Part shown: in pieces, positions 7,866-15,380 of the stretch
How positions within the stretch are numbered: the stretch's first letter is position 1
Layout of the letters: each line of letters begins with the position of its first letter
Assembly (NCBI GenBank): GCA_027032855.1
Contig: JALVLX010000209.1
Span: 1-22,780, forward strand
From: Flavobacteriales bacterium
Lineage (GTDB): Bacteria > Bacteroidota > Bacteroidia > Flavobacteriales > Flavobacteriaceae
DNA length: 22,780 nucleotides
Reading direction: 5' to 3'
Made by a program: the position numbers and the translations under genes
Notes under the pieces: model-generated
Seen by the model: the letters and a program-made list of their open reading frames with translations, nothing else
Told to the model about the DNA's origin: nothing
Databases searched by the model: none

Positions 7866-7873
7866 TAAATTTG
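7866..7873 (+). promoter_or_regulatory. Putative -7 box for the TatD-family gene
   Basis: TAAATTTG matches TAnnTTTG exactly and lies 25 bp before the ATG at 7899. A second match, TATTTTTG, occupies 7876-7883 but would leave almost no leader. The site shares a 92-bp divergent region with the NlpC/P60 promoter. Confidence 0.4.
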
Positions 7874-7898
7874 TCTATTTTTGCCAAAAAAAAGAAAG

Positions 7899-8663
7899 AT
7901 GATTGTCGATACCCACACACATATATTTGTTTCGGAATTTGATACGGACCGTGACCAAGTCGTTAAACGCGCCAAAGATGCCGGCGTTGAAAAATTTGTC
8001 TTACCCAATATTGATGTTGAAAGCATTCCCGCACTCAAACAATGCGTCAATGACTACCCAGACGAAATGCTTCCCTTGATGGGCTTACATCCTACATCGG
8101 TAAAGGACGATTACAAAGAGCAACTTGCAATCATCAAAGCAGAACTCGATAACGGTACTTATTATGGTGTCGGCGAAATCGGGGTGGATTTGTATTGGGA
8201 CAAAACTTTTATCAAACAACAGCAAGATGCTTTTCAAACGCAATTGCAGTGGGCAAAAGAACGAAAATTGCCGGTCAGCATCCACATTCGTGATGCTTTT
8301 GATGAAGTGTTTGAGATAGTAGAACAAGAAAAATCACCGGATTTGTTGGGTATCTTTCATTGTTTTACCGGTAGCATTGAACAAGCGCGCCGTGCTATTG
8401 ATTTGAATTTTTTCTTGGGAATAGGTGGTGTTGTAACTTTTAAGAACGGAAAAATTGATAAATTTTTGAACCAAATACCTCCCCAACATTTAGTAGTTGA
8501 AACAGATGCGCCATGGTTGGCTCCTACCCCCTATCGTGGTAAACGAAATGAACCGGCATATATCAGCAACATTATGAATAAGTTAACGGAAATTTACCAG
8601 ATGCAACGCGACGAACTCGAATGTATTATATACCACAATAGCATGGATATTTTTGATTTTTAA
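7899..8663 (+). CDS. TatD-family metal-dependent deoxyribonuclease
   Basis: A 254-residue cytoplasmic amidohydrolase-superfamily hydrolase; characterised TatD proteins act as 3'-5' exonucleases on DNA or RNA. The metal and active-site residues are all visible: H6 and H8 in DTHTH (4-8), E93 in VGEIGVD (91-97), H129 in SIHIRDA (127-133), H154 in FHCFTGS (153-159) and D203 in VETDAPWLAP (200-209), followed by the typical RGKRNEP (213-219). The start is the ATG at 7899 because homologues begin just before the HxH motif; an in-frame TTG at 7881 would overlap the predicted promoter. Length is standard for the YcfH/TatD group; I cannot assign a paralogue. It is probably a single-gene transcript. No clear terminator follows. 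Confidence 0.95.
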   Translation: MIVDTHTHIFVSEFDTDRDQVVKRAKDAGVEKFVLPNIDVESIPALKQCVNDYPDEMLPLMGLHPTSVKDDYKEQLAIIKAELDNGTYYGVGEIGVDLYWDKTFIKQQQDAFQTQLQWAKERKLPVSIHIRDAFDEVFEIVEQEKSPDLLGIFHCFTGSIEQARRAIDLNFFLGIGGVVTFKNGKIDKFLNQIPPQHLVVETDAPWLAPTPYRGKRNEPAYISNIMNKLTEIYQMQRDELECIIYHNSMDIFDF

Positions 8664-8715
8664 AAGTATTTTGTGAATAAAAATTAGCATTTCCTAATTC
8701 ATTAACATCTTAAAA

Positions 8716-8744
8716 GTGGTGTTTTTTATGCAAAAAACAGTCAC
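8716..8744. repeat. A/T-rich inverted repeat upstream of the PorE-like gene
   Basis: TGTTTTTT (8720-8727) and AAAAAACA (8732-8739) are perfect arms around ATGC, with GTG and CAC outside them across a small bulge. It could be a weak terminator for the TatD-family gene or an operator for the next gene; neither is shown. Confidence 0.4.
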
Positions 8745-8813
8745 AATTATAATTTAATACAAAAAAAGTGTTAAAAAATTTGATATAAAATAGGATACAT
8801 TTAAGTATTTATA

Positions 8814-8821
8814 TATATTTG
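8814..8821 (+). promoter_or_regulatory. Putative -7 box for the PorE-like gene
   Basis: TATATTTG matches TAnnTTTG exactly. It overlaps the in-frame GTG at 8821, so that codon would not be transcribed usefully, which favours the ATG at 8851 as start. No good -33 TTG was found at the normal distance. Confidence 0.45.
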
Positions 8822-8850
8822 TGGTATTAACACACTCAATGTATATTTCT

Positions 8851-11046
8851 ATGAAATTTAAACACCTGTTTATCCTTTTCGTTTCGTTTACGATTGCTAC
8901 CGGTTACGGGCAATCCAAAAAGACCGAAATAGCCGATCGTTTTTTTGATTTGTACAAATTTCAAGAAGCGATAAAAGCTTACAAAAAAGCTTTAAAACGT
9001 GACCGGAAGAATGCCATTTACATTTACAAAAAACTCGGGGATTCCTATTCTATCATCAGTCAACCCGAAGAAGCAGAAAAATGGTATGCCAAAGCAGTTT
9101 TTGATACTGACAACGAACCTATTTACTATTACCGGTATGCCATGGCATTGCGTCAGAATAAAAAATATGACGAATCAGTTGAATGGATGAAAATCTACAA
9201 GCAAAAATCCGGGATGAGTGACAGTCGTCTCGAAGAGTTTTTTAAAGAACTGGATATTGTAGAAAAAGTTAAACGCGAAGGTAATAAAGCGCAGATTTAC
9301 GGGCTTTCAATTAACAGTCCTTTTTCAGAATATGGCGCAGTTTATTACAAAAATGACCAAATTGCATACACAACAAATAACATAAAAGCTAACGGAAAAC
9401 GTAAATCTTCGTACGACAATTTACCATTTACAGACATGATTATTGCCCAACGTAAAGATGAGAATAATTTTGAAGAAGTCAGTAATTTTCCGTCTGTTAT
9501 CAACACCAACTATCATGAGAGCTCTCCGACTTTCAATAGTGATTATACCGTTATGTTTTTCACGCGCAACAATATGAATCCGCAAAAGAGTAACAATTTA
9601 AGAGACTATAACTTAAAAATTTACCGTAGCAAAAAACAACCGGACGGTACTTGGTCTATGCCCGAAGAAGTCCATTTTGACAGTGACGCATACAACTGTG
9701 CGCACCCTTGTCTGAGCAAAGATGATAAAACATTATTTTTTGCATCAGATATGCCGGGGACTAAAGGTAAATCCGACATTTTCAAAGTTGAAGTAAAAAA
9801 GGATTGGACACTTGGCAAACCCGAAAACTTAGGGAAAGACATCAATACCGAAGGGACCGAAACTTTTCCCTTTGTTGATCAACACGGCAATTTATTCTTC
9901 TCGTCTGACGGTCATGCCGGCTTAGGCGGGTTGGATATTTTTGTTGCTTTTTATACCGCTTCAGGTAATTTTTTCATGCTTAAAAATATGGGGCTACCCT
10001 ACAACAGTTCAAAAGATGATTTTGCTTTTAGCATCAATGATGCGCACGATGAAGGATTTATCTCTTCAAACAGATTGGGGGGTATGGGATATGATGACAT
10101 TTACTTATTCAGACCTTCTGAAATGATCAGACCTTTCATCTATTTTGTAGGGCATACCAAAGATAATAACGGTTTTGTTATTCCGAATGCCTTAGTAGAT
10201 TTATACAACAACGGCAAACTGATCAGAAAAAAAGTTTCAATGTTTGACGGGCGTGCCACATTCTTATTGGACCCTGAAAAAGAATACGAAATCAGAGCAC
10301 ACAAAAAAGGCTATCAAGATGCTGTTGTAAAAATCAACACCTTCAATTTGAAAAAATCCCGTATTGAACGAGACCTTATTCTCAATCAATTCCAAAAAAT
10401 CAAAGCCTGTATGGCAGATTACGATACCAAAGAAGCACTTGACAGTGTAGAAGTTAAAATTTACGGACACAACAATAAAGAAGAACAATATATTTTATAT
10501 ACCAAACCAAACGGTTGTATTGACTTTAAAGTTCCTATCGAATTACAACAAAAAGAAGTGTTCTACGAATTTGAGTTTAGAAAAAAAGGGTATTTGCCAA
10601 AACGCTATAACTATAAAAAGAAATTGGATAAAGACACTATGAATTGGATTAAACCCCATAAACAGCGTGTCTTTATGCACAAACTTAAACTCAACCCTAT
10701 TTACTTCAACTTAGACAAGTGGGATATCAGACCAGATGCAGTGACAGAATTGGATAAGATTGTTGACCTGCTAAATAAATTCCCAAAAATCAAGCTAAGC
10801 ATGGAATCACATACTGACAGCCGTCAGACTAAAGCATACAACAAAAGACTTTCGCAAAGACGTGCTCAGTCAACCATGCAATACCTGATAGACCACGGCA
10901 TTGACCCGAAACGTCTCAAAGCACGCGGATTTGGTGAAAGTCGCTTGGTTAACCACTGTTCGGATGGTGTGAAATGTACCGAAGAAGAACACCAAATGAA
11001 CCGTCGTACAGAGTTCATGATTATCAGTGACGAAGATGATGAATAA
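8851..11046 (+). CDS. PorE-like OmpA-family protein with TPR, PD40 propeller and regulatory-like domains
   Basis: A 731-residue envelope protein. I start it at the ATG at 8851 because it begins directly with a signal peptide (1-20, ending near GYG-Q); the in-frame GTG at 8821 and ATG at 8839 add residues without purpose. Domains in order: tetratricopeptide repeats (about 24-120), a TolB/PD40-type beta-propeller (about 150-420, with SPTFNSDYTVMFFT, LSKDDKTLFFASD and DQHGNLFFSSDG blades), a carboxypeptidase-regulatory-like domain (about 428-510), a second similar segment (about 515-605), and a C-terminal OmpA domain (612-727) with peptidoglycan-binding D656 and R671. This order matches PorE of the type IX secretion system, but similar proteins are common paralogues in the phylum, and no lipobox cysteine is present. 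A role in anchoring outer-membrane machinery to peptidoglycan is inferred. It stands alone here, without a PorP/SprF gene beside it. Confidence 0.88.
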   Translation: MKFKHLFILFVSFTIATGYGQSKKTEIADRFFDLYKFQEAIKAYKKALKRDRKNAIYIYKKLGDSYSIISQPEEAEKWYAKAVFDTDNEPIYYYRYAMALRQNKKYDESVEWMKIYKQKSGMSDSRLEEFFKELDIVEKVKREGNKAQIYGLSINSPFSEYGAVYYKNDQIAYTTNNIKANGKRKSSYDNLPFTDMIIAQRKDENNFEEVSNFPSVINTNYHESSPTFNSDYTVMFFTRNNMNPQKSNNLRDYNLKIYRSKKQPDGTWSMPEEVHFDSDAYNCAHPCLSKDDKTLFFASDMPGTKGKSDIFKVEVKKDWTLGKPENLGKDINTEGTETFPFVDQHGNLFFSSDGHAGLGGLDIFVAFYTASGNFFMLKNMGLPYNSSKDDFAFSINDAHDEGFISSNRLGGMGYDDIYLFRPSEMIRPFIYFVGHTKDNNGFVIPNALVDLYNNGKLIRKKVSMFDGRATFLLDPEKEYEIRAHKKGYQDAVVKINTFNLKKSRIERDLILNQFQKIKACMADYDTKEALDSVEVKIYGHNNKEEQYILYTKPNGCIDFKVPIELQQKEVFYEFEFRKKGYLPKRYNYKKKLDKDTMNWIKPHKQRVFMHKLKLNPIYFNLDKWDIRPDAVTELDKIVDLLNKFPKIKLSMESHTDSRQTKAYNKRLSQRRAQSTMQYLIDHGIDPKRLKARGFGESRLVNHCSDGVKCTEEEHQMNRRTEFMIISDEDDE

Positions 11047-11063
11047 TTTCAGCAAATATTCTA

Positions 11064-11099
11064 TAAAAAAACACGCCTGAAAATTCGGCGTGTTTTTTT
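11064..11099. terminator. Bidirectional terminator shared by the PorE-like gene and the tRNA gene
   Basis: ACACGCC (11071-11077) pairs with GGCGTGT (11087-11093), flanked by an A-run on the left and a T-run on the right, so each strand reads a GC-rich hairpin followed by T residues. The plus-strand gene ends at 11046 and the minus-strand tRNA at 11102. Confidence 0.9.
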
Positions 11100-11101
11100 A
11101 G

Positions 11102-11174
<73 letters not shown>

Positions 11175-11185
11175 ATATTGTGGTG

Positions 11186-11217
11186 CAAAGATACAACAAA
11201 AATATAACACTTGTCAA
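11186..11217 (-). promoter_or_regulatory. Promoter of the initiator tRNA gene
   Basis: On the minus strand there is TTGACA (11217-11212) and, 21 bp after its TTG, TATCTTTG (11193-11186), an exact -7 consensus match. Transcription would begin a few bases before the mature 5' end at 11174. This is the best-formed promoter in the window. Confidence 0.6.
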
Positions 11218-11410
11218 GAAACTTTATTTATTTTTTTCAAATTTTTAATTTTGAATATTATAAATATGCACTTGGTAAATAATTAATCTTTGTTATTAAT
11301 TGACTGTCAAAAACTTACCTCATCAACAAGCACCAGCATCCGAATTTATTACTTGTAAACCCAAATTTCGCCTTTTTCTCTATTATAATGTATCCTCGTA
11401 AGTTAAAAAA

Positions 11411-11472
11411 TTGGTATCAACCGCGGCTCTTAGATACAATCCCGATTATCATCGGTATCACTCAGCGACCTA
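11411..11472. repeat. Degenerate dispersed-repeat element (REP-like) with imperfect hairpin
   Basis: CCGAT (11442-11446) and ATCGG (11451-11455) pair around TATC, and GATA (11433-11436) with TATC (11456-11459) extends the stem across a bulge; CTCAGCGACC follows. On the other strand it reads like the ..CTGAGTGAT-CCGAT..ATCGGGATTGTATC.. type of intergenic repeat I recall from many Bacteroidota genomes. It is intergenic and imperfect. The identification is from memory. Confidence 0.4.
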
Positions 11473-11483
11473 CTTTTCAATTT

Positions 11484-11556
11484 ATCATTTCATCAACTCA
11501 TCAATATCACCAAATAACCGATTAACCAAATAACCAATATCAACAATTCATCAAAA
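11484..11556. repeat. Low-complexity tract of CATCAA and AACCAAAT units
   Basis: Short units recur irregularly: TCATCAA/CTCATCAA (11490s), then ACCAAATAACC twice with GATT between them, then AACCAATATCAAC and TTCATCAA. It looks like a decayed tandem repeat. No coding frame or known element was found in it. Confidence 0.5.
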
Positions 11557-11576
11557 TAGGAACATTCAACTAAAAC

Positions 11577-12833
11577 CTACATTCCTGTTCGTATGGCTTC
11601 AACCGGGTTAAGCCTTGCGGCTTTCCATGCAGGCCACAAACCGGCAATAATACCGATAACAGATGAAATAAATAAACCTAAAATAATATTTTTTAATGTC
11701 AAAACAATATGAATACTGTCGGACAAATGAGAAACGATCACTGTACCCCCCCAGACCAACATAATACCAATCATCCCGCCAATTATTGACAAAAACATGG
11801 CTTCAAACAAAAATTGCCATAAAATAAATGAATTTTTAGCTCCCAAAGCTTTTTGGATACCAATTTGGTTGGTTCGTTCCTTAACCGACACAAACATAAT
11901 ATTGGCAATACCAAACGCACCGATTAATAAAGAAAACAAGGCTAAAAATCCACCTCCCATACGCAAAACTGAGGTCAATTTCTCTACTTGATCTTTGACC
12001 GTATTGATATTATTGACAAAAAAGTTGTCAATTTCGCTTGGTTTTAGCTTGCGTTTTTGACGCAATAAAACAATAATTTGGTCTGTTAGTTTTTTAACAT
12101 CAGCCATGGGCTTTGGCGCAACAATAATTGCCGTAAAAGATTTGTGAGGCGCCACAATGGTACGCGCAAAACTACTCGAAATAAAAGCCTTGCCATCATT
12201 ACTCGGACCTATACTCGAACCTTCTTTTTTGAGTACACCAATTATTTTAAGTTTTTTGCCATACACCCTGATTGTTTTTTTCAAAGCCGGTTGATTATCA
12301 AAAAGCGCTTGCTTCAAATCCGCTCCTAAAATTACCACGGGAGACGCGCTTTCTTCTTCGGCTTTATTAAAAAAACGCCCCGATTCGAATTCCAATTCCT
12401 GAATTTTGGGAAACTCCGCACCATCAGCAATTAATTCAGCTCCCGAAACCGTTTCGCCTCCCGGTACGGTTAATTTAGTTGCCGGCATAAAAATGCGAAA
12501 AGTAACAGCTTTAACCTCATCACGAGACAAGTTTTTTTGCAAAAATTTATATTCATTAATAGTAGGAAAAGGAAAGTTTTTTCGTTTCCAGCGTGGCACA
12601 TTTGACTGTCCCATAAAACTAAACTTGGTAATATAGAGTGTATTTTGCCCGAATTTATTCATTGAACTCATAACAGTTTCGTTCAACGCATCAATTGCAG
12701 AATAAATTGCAACGATTGAAAAAATACCAATACTAACGCCCAAAAGCGACAATAAAGTTCTCAACAAGTTGCTTTTCAACGACTTAAACGCAAACTTCGA
12801 ACTTTCAAAAAGTTCAAAAAATATTTTTTCCAT
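11577..12833 (-). CDS. MacB/FtsX-type ABC transporter permease
   Basis: A 418-residue inner-membrane protein with the four-helix topology of MacB-type permeases. Helix 1 is at about 27-49, a large periplasmic MacB_PCD domain spans about 50-290, and helices 2-4 lie at about 294-316, 340-366 and 382-402 in the FtsX domain. Family sequences are visible: NIMFVSVKERTNQIGIQKAL (311-330) and the C-terminal GLWPAWKAARLNPVEAIR (398-415). Such proteins do not translocate solute across the membrane directly; they couple cytoplasmic ATP hydrolysis to work on the periplasmic side (drug, lipoprotein or cell-wall related). The ATPase partner and any adaptor are not adjacent within the window: the next gene on this strand is a tRNA after a 400-bp gap. 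Substrate is unknown. It diverges from mreB. Confidence 0.92.
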   Translation of the reverse strand: MEKIFFELFESSKFAFKSLKSNLLRTLLSLLGVSIGIFSIVAIYSAIDALNETVMSSMNKFGQNTLYITKFSFMGQSNVPRWKRKNFPFPTINEYKFLQKNLSRDEVKAVTFRIFMPATKLTVPGGETVSGAELIADGAEFPKIQELEFESGRFFNKAEEESASPVVILGADLKQALFDNQPALKKTIRVYGKKLKIIGVLKKEGSSIGPSNDGKAFISSSFARTIVAPHKSFTAIIVAPKPMADVKKLTDQIIVLLRQKRKLKPSEIDNFFVNNINTVKDQVEKLTSVLRMGGGFLALFSLLIGAFGIANIMFVSVKERTNQIGIQKALGAKNSFILWQFLFEAMFLSIIGGMIGIMLVWGGTVIVSHLSDSIHIVLTLKNIILGLFISSVIGIIAGLWPAWKAARLNPVEAIRTGM

Positions 12834-12938
12834 GGGAACGTTTTTCTATTTATAAATTATAAAATTCAATATACAAAATATTACAGTCAAGTGACGAAAA
12901 AAAATTAAAAATATTACAAAAATCATATATTTATTTTT

Positions 12939-12946
12939 TAAATTTG
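12939..12946 (+). promoter_or_regulatory. Putative -7 box of the mreB operon
   Basis: TAAATTTG matches TAnnTTTG exactly and lies 50 bp before the mreB ATG at 12997. The 163-bp divergent region must also contain the permease promoter. A -33 TTG at the expected distance is not seen. Confidence 0.42.
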
Positions 12947-12996
12947 TAACTTTCAATTAAATAGGCATTCATTAAAAAACAAACAAGCAATAGAAG

Positions 12997-14025
12997 ATGG
13001 GATTTTTTAATTTTCTTACAGAAGAAATAGCTATAGATTTAGGTACGGCAAATACCTTAATTATTCATAAAGACCAAATTGTCGTTGACAGTCCATCTAT
13101 CGTAGCCAAAGACACTAGAAGAAACGAGCTGATAGCCGTTGGACAGGATGCTGCGATGATGCAAGGAATAACAAATCAAAATATTAAAATCATCAGACCC
13201 TTAAAGGACGGTGTTATTGCCGATTTTGAAGCGTCTGAAATGATGATTAAAGAACTCATCAGAAACATTCCTACTTTAAAAGGACGTATATTTCAACCTA
13301 AACTAAAAATGATTATCTGTATTCCTTCAGGTATTACAGAAGTTGAAAAACGTGCTGTACGGGATTCTGCCGAAAAAGTCAATGCTACCGAAGTGTATCT
13401 GATACACGAACCTATGGCTGCGGCAATCGGTATGGGGGTTGATATTACCAAACCCAAAGGAAATATGATTATTGATATAGGTGGTGGTACGACTGAAATA
13501 GCAGTTATTGCACTAGGCGGTATCGCTGTAGAAAAATCCGTCAAGATTGCAGGTGACGAATTTACAGAAGACATCAAATATTATATGCGTACACAACACA
13601 ATTTGGACGTAGGAGAAAAAACTGCCGAACGTATTAAAATTGAAGTTGGCTCAGCTTTAGATGAACTGGAAAATCCGCCGGAAGATATAGCCATTCAGGG
13701 ACGTGACTTGCTGACCGGAAAACCCAAACAAATCATCGTATCTTACAAAGAAGTAGCCAAAGCTATCGACAAATCTTTACTCCGTGTGGAAGATGCTATT
13801 TTGGAAACACTTTCAAAAACACCGCCCGAACTTTCAGCAGATATTTACAATTCGGGGATTTATTTAGCCGGTGGTGGTGCGTTATTGCGTGGTTTGGACA
13901 AACGTATTGCAGCCAAAACCAATTTACCCGTTTATATCTCTGAAGATCCATTGCGAGCAGTGGTCAGAGGAACCGGAATAGCACTGAAATACTTTAAAAA
14001 ATACAAACCTATATTGATGCGATAA
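12997..14025 (+). CDS. mreB: Rod shape-determining protein MreB (bacterial actin)
   Basis: A 342-residue cytoplasmic actin homologue that forms membrane-bound filaments directing side-wall peptidoglycan synthesis. ATP-binding motifs are intact: phosphate-1 IDLGTANT (13-20), catalytic-region glutamate E138 in HEPMAAAIG (137-145), phosphate-2 IDIGGGTTEIAV (159-170) and the adenosine motif YLAGGGALLRGL (289-300). The short N-terminal MGFFNFLTEE may serve as a membrane-contacting segment, as in other MreB proteins. Length is normal. It heads a five-gene operon with mreC, mreD, mrdA and rodA in the classical order, 39 bp before mreC. The ATG at 12997 leaves a leader of about 45 nt from the predicted promoter. 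Confidence 0.98.
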   Translation: MGFFNFLTEEIAIDLGTANTLIIHKDQIVVDSPSIVAKDTRRNELIAVGQDAAMMQGITNQNIKIIRPLKDGVIADFEASEMMIKELIRNIPTLKGRIFQPKLKMIICIPSGITEVEKRAVRDSAEKVNATEVYLIHEPMAAAIGMGVDITKPKGNMIIDIGGGTTEIAVIALGGIAVEKSVKIAGDEFTEDIKYYMRTQHNLDVGEKTAERIKIEVGSALDELENPPEDIAIQGRDLLTGKPKQIIVSYKEVAKAIDKSLLRVEDAILETLSKTPPELSADIYNSGIYLAGGGALLRGLDKRIAAKTNLPVYISEDPLRAVVRGTGIALKYFKKYKPILMR

Positions 14026-14064
14026 CAGTTTTGCCAGTAAACCTATAAAAAATTTCCGGAATTA

Positions 14065-14868
14065 ATGATTAAATTGTTACGATATCTTTCAACCAAACAA
14101 AGCTTTTTGGTTTTTGTTTTTCTGGAACTTATCGCCTTGATTTTGACAATAAAAGCGCATGATTATGCACAGATGAAGACTCAGAGTTTACAAGTAGCAT
14201 TTGCTGGAAACGTAAACAATGTCATTAATAATGTTGAAGAACACTTTTATCTAAAATCATACAACGACAGCTTACTCAAACAAAATGCGCTACTTTTAGA
14301 ACAGTTGCAACGTAAAATAACTGACAACACAAGCATTCCCGGCTCGTTACCGGAACAATACAGCTACTTCCCCGCCTTTGTTATCAGCAACCAATACAAT
14401 CTGCAACACAACACTTTACTCATCAACAAAGGAGAAACCAACGGGATTAATCCGGATACAGGTGTATTATCTACAAACGGTATTATTGGGGTTGTTCAGA
14501 AAACATCATCGCATTTCGCCAAAGTTATTTCCTTATTAAATAAGAATTTGAAAATAAATGTAGCTTTAAAACACACTAATTACTCCGGTTTTTTGCAATG
14601 GCCGGGAAAAGTTCCCAATGAATTTGAAGTGGTTGACTTACCGGTAAATGCTCCAATTAAAAAAGGCGATACTATTGTTACGGGAGGTATGTCCGGCATT
14701 TTTCCCAAGGGTATTCCTATTGGAAAAATTACAGGCTACCGTCTGGTTCCGGGGCGGAAAAGCTATGAAATTTTCATCAAAAGTTTTACCGACATGACCG
14801 CTGTTGGTCCGGTTTATGTCATCAATAACCGTTTAAAAACGGAAATGGATTCATTAACCAAACCATAA
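14065..14868 (+). CDS. mreC: Rod shape-determining protein MreC
   Basis: A 267-residue bitopic inner-membrane protein of the elongasome. It has a short cytoplasmic N-terminus, one membrane helix at about 14-30, a periplasmic coiled-coil (about 50-88) and the two-lobed beta-rich domain (about 100-255) that binds PBP2 and activates the PBP2-RodA synthase. Family features include NKGETNGINPDTGVLSTNGI (120-139) and DTIVTGGMSGIFPKGIPIG (212-230). It is at the short end for the family, which is usual in Bacteroidota. It begins 39 bp after mreB, and mreD begins 5 bp after its stop. Confidence 0.95.
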   Translation: MIKLLRYLSTKQSFLVFVFLELIALILTIKAHDYAQMKTQSLQVAFAGNVNNVINNVEEHFYLKSYNDSLLKQNALLLEQLQRKITDNTSIPGSLPEQYSYFPAFVISNQYNLQHNTLLINKGETNGINPDTGVLSTNGIIGVVQKTSSHFAKVISLLNKNLKINVALKHTNYSGFLQWPGKVPNEFEVVDLPVNAPIKKGDTIVTGGMSGIFPKGIPIGKITGYRLVPGRKSYEIFIKSFTDMTAVGPVYVINNRLKTEMDSLTKP

Positions 14869-14873
14869 ATGTC

Positions 14874-15380
14874 ATGAATTTTCGCAATAAATATATATTA
14901 ATCCTATCCATTTTCTTAATTTTACAAGCTGTTTGGTTCAATCATATCAGCTTGTTTGGTCGCTTTACGCCTATTGTTTTTATTTATCCTTTATTAATTT
15001 TACCTCTGTCCAAAAGTGAGACTTTTAATTTATTAATTGCTTTTGCCGGAGGAATTTTCTTAGACATTATTTCTAACACCGGAGGGATTTTTGCCGCAAC
15101 GGGTGTTTTTGTAACCTACCTGAGAAAAATTTACTTTCTGTTATCAAAAAACCCGGTTCAAAAAATGGAAAAAATCAACATCAATAAAATAGAGTATTTA
15201 CAAAGAATTATTTATTTTATCGTTTTTGTTTTTCTATCCAATATTATGATCTATTTTCTGGATGCTTTCAACGCCGGATTGGTAATTTCAAAATGGCAAA
15301 CTATTCTTTTGAATACAGCTATCAGTATTTTTTTCATCATTTTCATCGATTTGATATTTTTTAATCCCTCTAAACAATGA
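14874..15380 (+). CDS. mreD: Rod shape-determining protein MreD
   Basis: A 168-residue integral membrane protein that works with MreC in the elongasome. Sequence identity within this family is low, so the call rests on size, about five hydrophobic helices (roughly 7-25, 31-46, 50-75, 110-130 and 142-163), the acidic FLDIIS segment (62-67) typical of the family, and its place between mreC and mrdA. The ATG at 14874 is used because the ATG at 14869 meets a stop within three codons. Its TGA overlaps the mrdA ATG (ATGA at 15377-15380), indicating translational coupling. Confidence 0.92.
   Translation: MNFRNKYILILSIFLILQAVWFNHISLFGRFTPIVFIYPLLILPLSKSETFNLLIAFAGGIFLDIISNTGGIFAATGVFVTYLRKIYFLLSKNPVQKMEKININKIEYLQRIIYFIVFVFLSNIMIYFLDAFNAGLVISKWQTILLNTAISIFFIIFIDLIFFNPSKQ

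Larger units (their letters stand above)
11218..11576. other. Gene-free region with repeat-like and low-complexity DNA
   Basis: No credible reading frame is present. The left part (11218-11400) is plain AT-rich sequence. A repeat-like hairpin element lies at 11411-11472, followed by a low-complexity tract at 11484-11556. No terminator for the minus-strand permease gene ending at 11577 is visible. Confidence 0.7.

Noticed and set aside
11484..11556. CRISPR-like array
   Set aside because: Units are short, irregular and without unique spacers of constant length; no cas gene is in the window.
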